Assembly: GCA_002327765.1 (NCBI GenBank)
Contig: DCUH01000007.1
Location: 1-6,837 of the forward strand
Direction of reading: 5' to 3'
Origin: a bacterium UBA2219
Lineage (GTDB): Bacteria; Desulfobacterota; Deferrimicrobia; Deferrimicrobiales; Deferrimicrobiaceae
DNA length: 6,837 nt
Position 1 is the first letter of the stretch. Each line of letters begins with the position of its first letter. The translations under genes were made by a program, and so were the position numbers. The notes under the pieces are model-generated. The model searched no databases. It was not told where the DNA came from and saw only the letters and a program-made list of their open reading frames with translations. This document shows positions 6,091-6,837 of this stretch, in pieces.

Positions 6091-6203
6091 GGCACCCTCC
6101 CTGAATGGGATATAAAAAAAAACAAACATTAGGTGCTTCCCTCAGCGGAAAGTTTCCGGCGCCGTCAAGATCGCGCCCCGGGGCGCCCACGGCAAAACCT
6201 TCC
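6091..6203. promoter_or_regulatory. Intergenic leader with A9/T9 tract and inverted repeats
   Basis: These 113 bp separate two minus-strand genes. Near the COG4315 gene is a run of nine A (6114-6122; T9 on the coding strand) inside an AT-rich block 6109-6130, unusual for this GC-rich DNA. It could be a promoter UP/spacer element or a terminator tract for the upstream gene. On the minus strand a 6-bp stem (6152-6147 with 6141-6136, one T:G pair, loop 6146-6142) precedes the T9 run, but 13 nt separate them, so it would be a poor terminator. Overlapping it is CGGAAA-G-TTTCCG (6146-6158). At 6173-6186 lies a perfect 14-bp palindrome, GCGCCCCGGGGCGC, 18 bp beyond the stop of the upstream gene. GGGAGG at 6095-6100 (minus) is the ribosome binding site. 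No clear -35/-10 pair is seen. Confidence 0.35.
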
Positions 6204-6653
6204 CTATCCTCTCCCCTTCCCCTTCTCCTTCTTACCGCCTTTCCCCTTGTTTCCCTTTCCGTTGCCCGACCCTCCGTCGGCCCACCCCTTCTTGAGCGCG
6301 TGGAACTCCGCCGACCCGGGCTTGATGCCGAGGTTTTTTGCGATCGCTCCCCATCCCTTCCCCCGGTTGGACCGGTACTCCTCGAGCACGACGCCATGGG
6401 GACGCCCGGCCACCTGCCCCGCCCGGAACACCATGTAGGCGTCCCCCGGGGTGCGGACGTCGCCGATGACGGCCTCCACCTGCACCATCGGCACGCCGAA
6501 CGTCGTCGCCACGCGCGCCTTGAAGGCGCCCAGGTCCACGCGGGCCTCCGCGTTCATGTTGGAGATGAAGACGTCCAGGTCCCCCCCGCAGAACCCCGCG
6601 ACCGGGAGCAACAAGAAGATCCCGATCACTACGGGAAATAGAAGCTTTTTCAA
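6204..6653 (-). CDS. Small secreted protein with conserved GKGWG/IAKNLGIKPGS motif and Gly/Lys-rich tail
   Basis: I do not know a name for this gene; I associate similar proteins with Geobacter-type genomes, from memory only. The best start is TTG at 6653-6651, with AGAGAGGGAG just upstream. It yields 149 residues beginning MKKLLFPVVIGIFLLLPVAGFCGG, a normal Sec signal peptide. No ATG or GTG gives as good a leader; the longer frame to 6779 adds an Arg-rich stretch that crosses the terminator hairpin. The mature domain (about 24-130) has DLDVFISNMNAEARVDLGAFK, FGVPMVQVEAVI, DAYMVFRAGQVAGRP and RGKGWGAIAKNLGIKPGSAEFHALKKG. It ends in a low-complexity, strongly basic tail of Gly, Lys and Asn (about 131-149). 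A single Cys (22) near the signal cleavage site has a poor lipobox (AGF-C). The function is unknown; the tail may bind acidic polymers or nucleic acid, which is a guess. Confidence 0.8.
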   Translation of the reverse strand: MKKLLFPVVIGIFLLLPVAGFCGGDLDVFISNMNAEARVDLGAFKARVATTFGVPMVQVEAVIGDVRTPGDAYMVFRAGQVAGRPHGVVLEEYRSNRGKGWGAIAKNLGIKPGSAEFHALKKGWADGGSGNGKGNKGKGGKKEKGKGRG

Positions 6654-6760
6654 CTGCTCCCTCTCTTTCCCCGCTCCTCGCGGCCGATTTCCGGTGTACG
6701 CATTCCTTATCGGCGGCCGGAAGGGTTTTCTTCGCCGCGATCCCCGCGCGGGCGCGCACG
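6654..6760 (-). promoter_or_regulatory. Leader/promoter region of the Gly/Lys-tail protein gene
   Basis: These 107 bp lie between the tRNA terminator and the TTG start, and must hold the promoter if the gene is transcribed independently of the tRNA. An inverted repeat, GCCGAT (6683-6688) and ATCGGC (6709-6714) separated by 20 bp, could be an operator or leader stem. GATAAG on the minus strand (within 6705-6711) is a poor -10 candidate with no matching -35. The Shine-Dalgarno-like AGAGAGGGAG at 6657-6666 supports the TTG start. Confidence 0.3.
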
Positions 6761-6793
6761 AAAAAGGGGCCGCAGGCATGGGCCTGCGGCCCC
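6761..6793 (-). terminator. Rho-independent terminator of the tRNA transcript
   Basis: A perfect 12-bp GC-rich stem is formed by 6766-6777 and 6782-6793 (arm GGGGCCGCAGGC), with a 4-nt loop at 6778-6781. On the minus strand it is followed directly by TTTTT (6765-6761). It starts 10 nt after the CCA end of the tRNA. This is a textbook intrinsic terminator. Confidence 0.93.
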
Positions 6794-6803
6794 TCGGGCA
6801 TGC

Positions 6804-6837
6804 TGGCGGGGTGGACGGGACTTGAACCCGCGGCCTC
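6804..6837 (-). tRNA. tRNA 3' end (partial), probably tRNA-Asp
   Basis: The minus strand reads through the end of a tRNA. The T stem GCGGG (6831-6827) and CCCGT (6819-6815) enclose the loop TTCAAGT (6826-6820). Next come the acceptor 3' strand CCACCCC (6814-6808), discriminator G (6807) and an encoded CCA (6806-6804). The remaining GAGGCC (6837-6832) would be the variable loop and its edge. Anticodon and D arm lie beyond the right edge. Discriminator G with GG-C-GCGGGTTC-AGTCCCGTCC is nearly the same as the end of E. coli tRNA-Asp, so Asp is the best guess; the anticodon is needed to settle it. Confidence 0.9.

Noticed and set aside
6091..6129. In-frame 13-residue N-terminal extension of the COG4315 protein (ATG at 6129)
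   Set aside because: It is encoded by the T9 tract and the ribosome binding site region, and it would bury a standard signal peptide start.
6654..6779. Extension of the Gly/Lys-tail protein back to an ATG at 6779
   Set aside because: It would run through the tRNA terminator hairpin, is Arg/Pro-rich, and would place the signal peptide internally.
6804..6837. tRNA 3' end as an integration (att) site for a mobile element
   Set aside because: No integrase, no repeat of the tRNA end and no mobile-element gene is visible in the window.

Overview
The window is GC-rich bacterial chromosome with tightly packed genes, several GTG/TTG starts and long spurious antisense reading frames. The gene content suggests a GC-rich Desulfobacterota-type ('deltaproteobacterial') Gram-negative: a YbhG/YbhF-type envelope exporter, a COG4315 secreted protein, and a small secreted protein of a kind I associate with Geobacter relatives. 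No marker gene is present, so this taxonomic guess is inference only.

Layout, left to right. Positions 1-2101 (minus strand) hold an ABC-2 type exporter operon, transcribed towards the left edge: a HlyD/YbhG-like membrane fusion protein, an ATP-binding protein matching the N-terminal half of E. coli YbhF, and the first 44 codons of a second ATP-binding protein matching the C-terminal half of YbhF. The ABC-2 permeases presumably lie beyond the left edge. Positions 2176-3762 (plus strand) form a divergent, nearly gapless three-gene operon: an AroQ-type chorismate mutase, a free-standing 69-residue ferredoxin-like domain matching the N-terminal regulatory domain of Thermotoga-type DAHP synthase but with no catalytic barrel, and an AI-2E family membrane transporter. 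Its last stop codon interlocks with the stop codon of the convergent gene in one CTAG.

Positions 3759-5597 (minus strand) encode a two-cassette ABC-F ATPase, a ribosome-associated translation factor family. A strong hairpin with a short T tract ends about 19 nt before its start codon. Upstream of that, also on the minus strand, are a secreted COG4315/PF03640-repeat protein (5686-6090) and a small secreted protein with a Gly/Lys-rich tail and probable TTG start (6204-6653). At the right edge is the 3' end of a minus-strand tRNA, probably tRNA-Asp, followed by a textbook intrinsic terminator.

The most noteworthy item is the chorismate mutase plus orphan DAHP-synthase regulatory domain pair. 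Two modules that normally appear fused to DAHP synthase as allosteric domains are encoded here as overlapping separate genes without the enzyme, and the residues I recall as the tyrosine-binding pair of the Thermotoga protein are retained at the same positions. Other points of interest are the split YbhF with a lost H-loop histidine in the first ATPase, and the hairpin immediately upstream of the ABC-F gene.
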